Positions 38,937 through 48,138 of a stretch of 48,138 nucleotides of DNA are shown piece by piece. Location of the stretch: NCBI GenBank assembly GCA_020650975.1, contig JAIPMN010000563.1:1-48138 (forward strand). Direction: 5' to 3'. This DNA comes from Apostichopus californicus (taxonomy: Eukaryota; Echinodermata; Holothuroidea; Aspidochirotida; Stichopodidae). Position numbers and translations under genes: made by a program. The notes beneath the pieces are model-generated. The model was not told the DNA's origin. It did not search any database and worked only from the letters and a program-made list of their open reading frames with translations. Positions within the stretch are counted from its first letter, which is position 1. The number at the start of each line of letters is the position of its first letter.

Positions 38937-39330
38937 TAGTTACGGGACATCCCTCCCTGTAGTTATAGGACACCCCTCCCTAGTTACAGGACACCCCTCC
39001 CTAGTTACAGGACACCACTACCTAGTTATAGGACATCTCTCCCTAGTTACAGGACACCCCTCCCTAGTTACAGGACATCTCTCCCTAGTTACAGGACACC
39101 CATCCCTAGTTACAGGACACCCCTCCCTAGTTACAGGACACCCCTCCCTAGTTACAGGACACCCCTACCTCCCTCCCTTGTTACAGGACACTGCTCCCCT
39201 AGTTATAGGACATCCTCCTTAGTTACAAGACATCCCTCCCTTGTTACAGGACACCCTTCCATAGTTTAAGGACACCCTCCCTAGTTACATGATACCCCTC
39301 CCTAGTTACAGGACATTCTTTCCTTATAAC
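38937..39330. repeat. 20-22-bp minisatellite, about 19 copies
   Basis: Unit CCCTAGTTACAGGACACCCC and variants. The plus strand reads as pyrimidine run plus TTACAG in most units, another acceptor-like pattern. Confidence 0.94.
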
Positions 39331-40811
39331 AGGATAATCATATTATCTACCACAAGTGTGATGCTCATAAAATGACTGATAATATTACCATTATGGGGAA
39401 AGCTGAAACCAAAATACTCAGTTTCAGATGTTACAAACATATCATGTCTTTCATTGTCCTGAAAGTTCTTCCTTTACCTCAACATAGTCTCAACGTAGCA
39501 CATACAGTATTTTACTTTAAGAACATCCCTTCCTGAATGTCACATAATCTAATTTATTAATATATTACAACATTTAAGATAAATAGTTCCATACTTCAAT
39601 GTCACTGTATGCATTTTTTTTTATTTGCTTAAAATTATGTAAAAATAGTTCTTTCAAGTATTCTTAAGTAAACCTCTACAGAAAATAGACAAATGTTCTA
39701 AAAAGAACAAAGAGAACTCTATCACACACATTAAAGAGATCATGAACACAAAAGCTGATTTGTAATGTAGCTTAAAGCCTCACACTAAGTTTATTGGAGC
39801 TATTTCAACATGAATACTGACTTTGTAATCTCTATATTTTAAAATAATTATTTCCTTAACATATCATAGAACTTTGTATTAACCTTCTAGCAGAGACTAT
39901 ATTAATTTGCATAAACATATACAAACTTTGAACTAGTAATACTTTTCCTGTTTATAAAGACAATGAACACATCTTAAAATAAATGATGACATCAAGATTC
40001 TAGGCCAGTTTCATAACACTAAGAAGCTAATTAGATAGTCGACTCAAAAACAATAAGCTGTAATTAATCTTTGATCAAACCATCATCTTGTAGATGATTG
40101 TCACTTTTACTGTAATCATATTAACCCCTGCTCATGTTTTACACTTTACGGTTTCACATTACGGTGACGAGATTTAATTAGCTTTGTTTTATTCATTGTT
40201 TAGTAAGCATTACATGACCTGCTTCTGCTTGCTATCTAAAATTCCAGAAAGTAACAGAAACTGGCAGCCTGAACAAGAAAGAATCTTGTAAGTTTGATGT
40301 TAACCTGCAGCTTTATATCCATCTTGATCACCTAACCAAGCAGATGATGTTTATTCTTCATTAACTAAAGGAGTGATTACATCCTCCTCCATACTAAATA
40401 TAAACTTTATTATGTACAAGTTGTTCGGCCTCTTTGTTTTAAAGGCCATCAATTAATGGGCAGATGAATTCTGATTAATATCAGCTACAATAAAAATAAC
40501 CAGAATTTGTAGCCTACTTACTGAATATGAAAGCTTCAGAGAAACAAGTTGACTTTCACATCACTGTATGTAATTGTCAAAGTTGTAATGTTAATTTTAT
40601 GCAACTAGAGCATACTCCCTTTGATTCATACATCTATTATTCCAGTGTTTAATTTACTATGAATGCAAAGTCTAGCATAGTATTCTCTAGCTAAGCTATT
40701 GAAAGTCTAACATATTAGACACATTTACTGAAATTAGATGAAATTAGTGTCATGTTACTCATTACAACACTAATACCCAAATCCAAACATAATTGTAGTT
40801 AAACTGCTCAC

Positions 40812-40975
40812 ATGTTACTAATAGCACAATGCTATTCAAATTAAGTCACTTTACTCTGTGAGCTAATGGTTAAGATATTGCCTATATATATCAATGTTAC
40901 TAATAGCACAATGCTATTCAAATTAAGTCACTTTACTCTGTGAGCTAATGGTTAAGATATTGCCTATATATATAT
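40812..40975. repeat. 82-bp tandem duplication
   Basis: Two virtually identical copies starting ATGTTACTAATAGCACAATG at 40812 and 40894; the second ends with one extra TA pair. Confidence 0.95.
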
Positions 40976-41080
40976 CAAAGACAGTATAATGGCAATAACT
41001 CATCAAACAATCACTTAAACTGATTGTTTGTTTCTAAACAGAAAATGTTCAGACAGAAAATAAGCAGCTGATGATGATAG

Positions 41081-41128
41081 TTATATAAGCTATATAAGCT
41101 ATATAAGCTATGTAAGCTATATAAGCTA
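41081..41128. repeat. AGCTATATA short tandem repeat
   Basis: About five copies of TATATAAGC, partly palindromic (AGCTATATAAGCT). Confidence 0.9.
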
Positions 41129-42128
41129 AAAGGAAAATACACAAATAATACAGTTTGTTGGTATGATGCCAGTCCACAATATGTTACATATATGGCAGAC
41201 AGGGTAGAATTTACTGTTAACAACAGTTAGAGGGTAATATATATCTGAAAGGTAACAGTTAAAGCAGCAGACTATGACATCACACAAATCAACTGGTTGT
41301 GTTTCTATGACAACAAACCATGCCTATACTGTAGTAGTGATGTACAAAGTGCCGCTCCTCATTCATAATGATATAGTTAGCATTGATGGAGATTCAACAA
41401 CTCCTGAAATTACACAAATTAACTTGTGCATACATCTGCTATTAGCATATATTGTACCTATTTGATAAGTGCTGGTCTTACCTCTGCATGGTTGTAACAT
41501 TTTGAAGGTTTTACTAACCTGTTTCCAGTTAAATATATAGTGCAATTGTACTGAAGTTTAGTTGCACGTCCAAAGATTTTCATACAAATGCGACCATCTG
41601 AGCTATCATTAACAACAAGCTTAAATGATTGATTCACTTTTAAATATTGACATTTAATGATGAAGACAAGTAGAGAATTTTACATGGTATTTCAGTATGT
41701 ATGTGGTTTGTGAAACAAGTAACTTGACTATTGCACTGCTCCACATGAAAAAAAATTGTAAGAGTTAAGAATTACATAACTACAAATATAGACACAGTAG
41801 GTGGGATTACAAAATCACAAGTAAAGTTAAAAATTGACTAAAAATGACTGAGATTTCTACTAAAGCCTCCATCAATGGCTATGCATGCCAGCAGAATTAA
41901 TTGGTTAGAAGAGATGAATAACACACACAAAATGTTTGTACTTAATTCATTTATCACAACAACAAATTGTCTGCAAATAAAGTGACTTATTAGAATAAAT
42001 GCTGACAATACAGTTTAAAAGCTAGCGTTTGTAGGACTGATACGACCAATACTTTTACACTAATGACACTTTGAGACCACACACAAAATATCAGCCGATG
42101 AGAATTAAGACCCAGAATGGGATTGAAA

Positions 42129-42167
42129 GTATCCATTGAAACACCAAATATTCTTGTCAATGGATAC
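42129..42167. other. Hairpin with perfect 11-bp stem
   Basis: GTATCCATTGA at 42129-42139 pairs with TCAATGGATAC at 42157-42167 across a 17-base loop. Too short for a canonical microRNA precursor; role unknown. Confidence 0.5.
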
Positions 42168-43786
42168 ATTCACACTTAGTTTATGTCAGGGCTAACAAGT
42201 TTTTATAAATCCCTAGAGGTTGGTAATCCTACCTGTTTACGAAGTAAACGATGCCTCTCTTAACAGGAATTAAGAGGCACTGGAAAGTGAAAAGATCGAT
42301 GAAATGGTATTTTCTTTAATTTAATACTGCTTGGCGGGCGGTTATCTTAGGTAATTCACCAAAACTAAAGTGGGTGGTTCATAAAAGAATCAGAATTTAT
42401 TCTTCATTTGAAAAAGTTTGCTAAGATATGAATCTCCCAATTAAAATCTGAGTTTGATCTATCTATTTATCTACTGTGAATTCAAAACAAAATCAGTCTG
42501 CATTTTCCTGTATTTATCCCAATCTTCAACAGTTTTTTTTTCTCCAAATAGTTATTTGCAAAAGGACCTCACACTCCAAATGTCTCCCACTATTGTTGAC
42601 GATTATATTACACATCTAAATGTAAGATACCCTGAAGGTACTGGCAACTTAGGAATTGTGAAAATTGAAATTTGGGGGCAACATGAAAGAACTTCAAATT
42701 AAGGCTCTCCTAAACAACTTTAACACCTGCATGTTTAGACGGTTTAAAAGAACAAACTGGTTCATATTCCTGACAATGTTTACCATTATGGAATTTGCAT
42801 TTACGCACTTTGCGTATTGCAATGTAAATTTATGTAAGTATTATACATACCATAGTTCTTAATCAATGAAAAGGAAAAAGGAAACAGTCTTAAATTAAGA
42901 GTTAAATGTTTCCCCAAATATCAGAGATTACTGATATTATCATCACAAATATATATATTTTTTTTCCATTTTTCAAGAAGAGGTGCAAATTTACATTAAT
43001 AAAATCTGTAATTTCTTTTCTTCTAAAACAATTATGTCAACACATCCCAAATGCTGATGATGATTAAGTTACTGTATATAATAATATAATTTAATAATAT
43101 AGTTTACTTGCAAATAATGCTATTAAATTACAGAAACCTGCATCGGCAGAACACATTTCTTTCCATTGTTTGTTATGTGTTTTAAGGTTTTCTAAGTGAA
43201 TTAAAAGTTTTTTTTTTAATAAGAATCTATAATTTTGATACCAACAAGTCAAAAAACAGCAACATTTTTGCAACATTACTGATATATACTCAGGTGTGCT
43301 AATTTACAGGCAAGCATCATATTACACATCTGCAATATATAATAAGACATTTTAAGTGATTTCTTTACATATCCCAAATTATATATAATTATATATATTT
43401 TCATATCTACACTTACAAAACCATTTGTTTTTATTTATTTCTATCATTTGAAATGTTCATCATCTAGCTGAAATAGTAACAACTACTAAATGAAGAAATT
43501 AAATTAAAGGGACATTAAGTAAAAATATACAGTGCTTTAAAGTGTTATATTGCAACTTAATTTCCATAGCATTCCAAGGCTGGTTACCTCATTGCCAAAT
43601 GCATTATGTTTATTGTCATTCTAGAGATGCTAAAAGAGAAGTTTTAACAGTGATAACTTTTTGCAGGTCAAAATCTAAACACACTACAACTGTCATTTTA
43701 TATTTCTTTTTCTGCTAATTTTATAGTTAATTGTTTTATTTTTTCTTTGCAAACAAAACAAACATTTTTGTTTTCAGTTTATACTG

Positions 43787-43918
43787 CATACTGACCGTTG
43801 ACTGTCTGTAGTCAATTAAACACACATGCAACTAGACAAGATTAGTGTCATGCAGACAGTCAACAGTCAGTATGTAGTCAATTAAACACACATGCAACTA
43901 GACAAGATTAGTGTCATG
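43787..43918. repeat. Compound repeat: inverted 22 bp and direct 44 bp, interleaved
   Basis: Order without spacers: 22-bp arm (43787-43808), 44-bp direct repeat (43809-43852), reverse complement of the arm (43853-43874, 21 of 22 match), then the same 44-bp repeat again (43875-43918, identical). The arm starts CATACTGAC and ends GACTGTCTG. Confidence 0.93.
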
Positions 43919-44002
43919 CTTTTCTAAAATACTTCAAATTTGATCATCTTTATATTTTAATGTCTTGTAAGTGAGAAAATGTAAGATTCCATCTATAGTT
44001 CC

Positions 44003-44008
44003 TTTATT
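44003..44008 (-). terminator. Candidate poly(A) signal of the GPCR
   Basis: AATAAA on the minus strand about 290 bp after the GPCR stop codon. Such hexamers are common in AT-rich DNA, so this is only the first plausible site, not proof of the 3' end. Confidence 0.35.
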
Positions 44009-44294
44009 ATTTAATGATTTTTCTACACAGTTCCCAATAACATCTGCAACTCCTGCACTTCTGTCCCTTGGCTTTAAGATCATCTTTAAGATTAACTCTT
44101 ACCAGATTTTGCAAGTCACAATTTCTTCCGATACTTTGGTACAAGTGTCCCACTGTTCTTGTCCTATGGTACTACTCATGGATAAAATAACATATAAATG
44201 CCACATGTCTTCACACCACTTTCTATGTTACACTACTTTCCAAATAGTCAAGGTTACATGAAAATCCAATTTAAAGCAGTTCTTAAATAACTTA

Positions 44295-45491
44295 TCACAA
44301 AGATTCTTCATACTTTGAAATCCCACTAAATTCTGTCGATCTCATATCCAGTTGTTTCATACCAGAGTACTGGCAGCCATTTCCACGGCGTAAGTTCTCT
44401 GTTCCCGGGGCGTACCGGACCGAACTTCTTGAAGTGCATAAGCGGATGCTGGAGGTCTTATCTGCACCATTCTGTGCACTGGCCTTTGGTTTCCAGAAGG
44501 AACGAAAAAAATTCAGCAAATTTTGCCGAAAGTTGACACCAATCATGGTATAAACCACTGGATTGATGACACTGTGCGAGTACATGAGAAACCAGCTGAC
44601 CACATAGGCAACTGTGTGTTTCTCCTCGGTCTCTTTTAAGCCAGATACGTAGAATTGGACGATGAAAAATGGTAAGAAACAGACAATAAACACAACCACA
44701 ATGCATATCACCAAAAAGGTGATTCTACGGCTAGCTCTTCTTGAGGTGCTACTCATTTCTTTGAGAGGGTTCCGTATCAAATTCCACAAGATCAACAGAT
44801 AACAGCCACAAATAATGACCAAAGGAATACAAAAGTCAAGCAGAAGGGTGTAAATTGTGAACCAAGCCCCACTATTACCGGAGTGATCCGCTGTACCTTC
44901 ATCCACAGGCTGAACTCCAGCAGTGCAATAGCATCGGGTTACAGTAACATTGTTACCTATGGGGAACTCCATGCAGAAATGTCGCGAGAATAACCACACA
45001 GGAAGAGTAGCTACTATGGCCGTGGCCCATACCACGATGGAGATGATCCTACCATGCGTCAAAGTCCGAAAACGCATGGATTTGATTGGCTGACAAAAGG
45101 CCAAGTAACGATCAAGGCTCAAGACGACCAGAAAGAAGACCACGGTGAATTGGGTCATGGTGTCGTAAGGAATTAAGATACGACAGAGAAGCTCACCAAA
45201 GATCCATTGGCTTGCCAACTGGTAACCCAAAAATGGAAAAGTGATCATGAAGAAAAGATCAGCGAGAGCAAGATTTAAGATGAAAGTATTTGCTAGAGAT
45301 TTGACTTTGGTCCATAGCATGATGTGCAGAATAATGAGACCATTAAAGACCAAACCAAGAATGCAGATTACACCAACAATGAATGGTGTTACTTTTATCA
45401 AAATTTCTACTACAGAAGTCTTTGCTGAGGTGTCACCAGCCATCCCTGGATATGTGGACAACCAACCCTGTGTGTATCCCTCGGTAGTCAT
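44295..45491 (-). CDS. Class A (rhodopsin-type) neuropeptide GPCR, somatostatin/allatostatin-C-like
   Basis: Single-exon receptor of 398 residues. Seven hydrophobic segments lie at about residues 33-58, 68-93, 103-132, 149-169, 209-237, 257-281 and 293-317. Class A landmarks: N50 in TM1, LALAD with D78 in TM2, C103 pairing with the second extracellular loop, DRY at 127-129, W155 in TM4, P223 and Y231 in TM5, and NPVVY at 310-314. TM3 reads D110-TMTQFT, matching the DxxxQFT pattern of somatostatin, opioid and allatostatin-C receptors, with Asp at position 3.32. The DRYLAFCQPIKS segment also resembles somatostatin receptors. Loop 2 holds an N-glycosylation sequon (NVT at 181-183). Oddities: the toggle Trp of CWxP is Phe (CFLP, 271-274), and Asn 7.45 is His (YSHSVINP). 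The C-terminus KYEESL fits a class III PDZ ligand (acidic at -2, Leu at 0). The start has A at -3. It should sit in the plasma membrane and probably couples to Gi/o (inference from family). The ligand is unknown; other gamma-group peptide receptors are the main alternative. Confidence 0.93.
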   Translation of the reverse strand: MTTEGYTQGWLSTYPGMAGDTSAKTSVVEILIKVTPFIVGVICILGLVFNGLIILHIMLWTKVKSLANTFILNLALADLFFMITFPFLGYQLASQWIFGELLCRILIPYDTMTQFTVVFFLVVLSLDRYLAFCQPIKSMRFRTLTHGRIISIVVWATAIVATLPVWLFSRHFCMEFPIGNNVTVTRCYCTAGVQPVDEGTADHSGNSGAWFTIYTLLLDFCIPLVIICGCYLLILWNLIRNPLKEMSSTSRRASRRITFLVICIVVVFIVCFLPFFIVQFYVSGLKETEEKHTVAYVVSWFLMYSHSVINPVVYTMIGVNFRQNLLNFFRSFWKPKASAQNGADKTSSIRLCTSRSSVRYAPGTENLRRGNGCQYSGMKQLDMRSTEFSGISKYEESL

Positions 45492-47460
45492 TTTGATAAT
45501 CTTTAAATTTTACAAGGAAAGATGAAAAGGAGACAAATGTACTCTCTTGTAAATTCTTATGTTCAGTTGAAAAAAGGCACTTTCTCAGCAAGGGCTATAG
45601 TTTGCACACAGCTTTCCTCAATCCTCAAGACTAAAACAGCTCCTCTAATGAAATAGTTTTTAGTTTGTCAACAAAATCATTTCTATTTTCCTCCCTTGAA
45701 TGATGTAAGTAAAATTTAACTTGTTTAGATGGACATTTACAATAAATAATCATTAGTTAGTTAGCATACAACAGAAATATTTGACACAATTAGAGGTTAC
45801 ATCTCCAATCTGAAATGATGTTAAATAGTGAAGAGTCCTCTGAAGGATCTAAAATAGTGAAGTGAAGTGAATGCATAAATCAAACATTCATGTCAAAATT
45901 AATCAATTCCTCTTGGCAAATCTGCAAAACCTACACATGTTCAACTCCTGGAAAATCAATTGTCTGGAAAAAATGGATAATTCTTCACCAATGTACTCTT
46001 AAGAATGAATTGATTTGTCCTCATTCACTTCGAGTATGCAGAGAAAGAAGTCTTTGATAGCAATCTCTCAACAAAATATGTCGGAAAGTTTACGGCATCA
46101 AAAAGAATGGTACTTTGTCACCATTAGAACCCAAAGTCCAGTGAATGTATGCTTTTTGCAGCACGTATTTAGAAAATGATGGAGAAAATATTACCTCAAT
46201 TATAGCACCACTTGCTTTCTAATGTTTGCTCTGGAATGTTACTGACATAGATGCAAATCTATTGACGTAAAATCAATCCATCCACAGGATGGATGATGAA
46301 GTGATGGTTTTTCCTCGTCGTAGAAACTCAGACAAATATACAGTGCTCACATTATCGATATAATGAAAGGTACTCAAGGAACACAAAATTAAGAGTGTAA
46401 ACCACTTCCACCAGGATTTCAATTAAAGTATGTGACAGGATAAAAAGGTTGTCAAATAAAAAGTATATTCCCAACTAAATACTAGAAAACAAAATTTCAA
46501 TTAAACAATTCCTTGTGACCAGCCGATATATATCCAGCTAATTTGAAATGCTACATGTAGGAATATCTGCAGTTTGCTTTCTTTCTATCCTTTTTCTGTT
46601 TTGTTTTTTCCTTTCTGAGTTTGCTTTCAATTCTTGAAGCCGATGATAAGTTGAAAATATTTGATATTAAGCCAAACTCTTAAAGCAAATCACCAACAAA
46701 CTTGTCAGGTTTGTTGCAAGTCTATCAACTCTGCAATTGCTTGTACCACTCCCAAAACCGTTCTGATCTCACCTCTGCCAAGTTCGACCAGAATGCCGGC
46801 TAGTAAAGTGATTGGTAGTTGCAAGTTACCGACGCACACGACGCTGCCTAATCAGCCAATCATGTACTTCAGGGGTTTTCCCATTAGGAAGCAGGGAAGA
46901 AAGTTGCTTAATGAAATAGTCTACTGCTGAAGGGAAGTTTATGGAACAGAAGATAAAATACTCCTCTACGGTAGCTAAATCTGGGAGAGCTTTAAAGGAT
47001 AATGTAATTCAGTATTGAAGGAAAAATCTACTCCAAAGTTGTCTTGAGACCTTGTTTCTTAGCAAAAGGAACAGTGTCAGATCTGCGAATATTGGACAAC
47101 CGTGCATCTTAAAGATTCTCCAACTTTTAAGACCAGAGAGTGAAATTTTAACATCTTTCTTTTTTTTTCTTGGCATGTAATTGTTTAATTTTGTATACAG
47201 ACAAATTTTGTATACATAAAAATTTCTACATCCTTTTCATACCAAGAAATTTTAAGACTTGAACACATGTGCTGGATCTGGAAAGTATCAAATACTACTT
47301 TGAAGTGAATTTTTAAGGTATCAAATGGTTTTTACCTATTATTTTTGCTAATCTTGCTGTTGTTGGTGGTGACTCGAAGTAGGAGCTCTACTATAAACAT
47401 AATCCTTCCAAACTCATTGTCATTAATCATAGTCAGTATTTCCATTCAAACACTGGTCAT
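45492..47460. other. Upstream region of the GPCR
   Basis: AT-rich non-coding DNA. Apart from the CpG/CCAAT patch at 46771-46860 and a pyrimidine tract next to the GPCR start I see no gene. An 89-codon plus-strand frame at 46661-46930 has no recognisable domain. Confidence 0.6.
46771..46860 (-). promoter_or_regulatory. Possible promoter and non-coding first exon of the GPCR
   Basis: A small CpG-containing patch 1.3 kb upstream of the receptor. On the minus strand it holds an ATTGG (46856-46860) and a CCAAT (46811-46815) 45 bp apart, then GGCAGAG|GTGAGA, a strong donor with GT at 46772-46771. A possible matching acceptor lies just before the GPCR start (pyrimidine tract then AAAG, AG at 45502-45501). 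This would make a short 5' untranslated exon and an intron of about 1.27 kb. It is an inference from motifs only. Confidence 0.35.
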
Positions 47461-47469
47461 TCACAAACT

Positions 47470-48138
47470 GATCAGGTGAGAGAGACTGGAGATACAGTAG
47501 GTAAGAGAGACTGGAGATAGGTAAGAGAGACTGAAGACTGGTGAGAGAGACTAGATAGTTAGAGAGACTGGAGATAGGTAAGAGGGGCTAGAGACAGGTG
47601 AGAGACAGGTGAGAGAGACAAGACAGGTGAGAGACTGGACACAGATAAGAGAGACTGGAGACAGGTGAGAGAGACTGGAGATAGTTGAGAGAGACTGGAG
47701 ATAGGTAAGAGGTAAGAGGGACTAGAGACAGGTGAGAGACAGGTGAGAGAGACAAGACAGGTGAGAGAGACTGGAGACATATAAGAGAGACTGGAGACAG
47801 GTGATAGAGACTGGAGACAGGTGAGAGAGACTGGAGACAGGTGCTAAAGACTGGAGACAGGTGAGAGAGACTGGAGACAGGTGCTAAAGACTGGAGACAG
47901 GTGAGAGAGACTGGAGACAGGTGAGAGACTGGAGATAGTTGAGAGAGACTGGAGATAGTTGAGAGAGACTGGAGATAGGTGAGAGAGACTGGAGACAGGT
48001 AAGAGAGACTGGAGACAGGTAAGAGAGATTGGAGACAGGTGAGAGACTGGAGACAGGTAAGAGACTGGAGACAGGTGAGAGAGACTGGAGACAGGTAAGA
48101 TAGACTGATGACAGGTAAGGTAGACTGGAGACAGGTAA
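47470..48138. repeat. 18-20-bp minisatellite, about 35 units, runs off the right edge
   Basis: Unit GAGAGACTGGAGACAGGT with GTAAGA, GTGAGA and ATAGTT variants. Many plus-strand units contain ACAG|GTAAGA or ACAG|GTGAGA (donor consensus); the minus strand reads TCTCTCTTACCTGTCTCCAG (acceptor-like). Confidence 0.95.

Larger units (their letters stand above)
26572..44294. other. Non-coding region between neurabin exon A and the GPCR
   Basis: 17.7 kb without a supportable exon on either strand. It carries the arrays and elements listed separately. If the neurabin 5' exons lie beyond 48138, this is part of one intron of at least 21.8 kb. The minus strand holds no K-[IV]-x-F exon that I could recognise. 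Confidence 0.6.

Noticed and set aside
38937-39330. CRISPR-like regular repeats here and in other arrays
   Set aside because: Units are contiguous without unique spacers, and the DNA is animal.
43499-43530. TTAAAGGGACATT, resembling a transposon end
   Set aside because: No matching inverted copy was found in the following kilobase, so no element can be defined.
44458-44706. 82-codon frame inside the GPCR
   Set aside because: Shadow of the receptor gene in another frame.

Overview
This is an animal (bilaterian) genomic window: AT-rich, intron-dominated, with split codons joined across canonical GT/AG splice sites and very little coding sequence. The families seen (a spinophilin/neurabin scaffold and a somatostatin/allatostatin-C-like class A GPCR) do not fix the species. 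The extreme load of short tandem arrays and the retained CpG patches in an otherwise CpG-poor background would fit a marine invertebrate, perhaps an echinoderm, but this is inference.

Two real genes are supported, both on the minus strand. (1) Four consecutive internal exons of a spinophilin/neurabin gene (PPP1R9 family) lie at 26322-26190, 20359-20239, 7933-7829 and 3040-2914. Spliced in that order they give an uninterrupted 162-residue segment: the distal PP1-binding region, a complete PDZ domain and the start of the post-PDZ linker. The N-terminal actin-binding part and RVxF motif would lie upstream (beyond 48138, or in small exons not recognised), and the C-terminal coiled coil lies beyond position 1. 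(2) An intronless 398-residue class A GPCR lies at 45491-44295. If the neurabin 5' exons are beyond 48138, this receptor is nested in a neurabin intron on the same strand.

Layout by position: 1-1018 a 61-bp satellite-like array; 2202-2913 an 18-bp minisatellite touching a neurabin donor; 2914-3040 exon D; 3041-7828 intron; 7829-7933 exon C; 7934-20238 a 12.3-kb intron with several arrays; 20239-20359 exon B; 20360-26189 intron; 26190-26322 exon A; 26321-26571 a minisatellite made of copies of exon A's acceptor plus a decayed partial exon; 26572-44294 non-coding, with about ten further arrays, a 758-bp TTAA-flanked inverted-repeat element and a compound inverted/direct repeat; 44295-45491 GPCR; 45492-48138 a possible GPCR promoter and a terminal minisatellite.

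The most interesting signal is the relation between minisatellites and splicing. At two of the eight recognised neurabin splice sites the site itself is the terminal unit of a tandem array: the exon D donor continues into about two dozen copies of the same donor core, and the exon A acceptor is preceded by three more copies of the acceptor plus a 55-bp partial copy of the exon. Two other arrays carry splice-site-like sequence in every unit. By my estimate tandem repeats occupy about 18% of the window.
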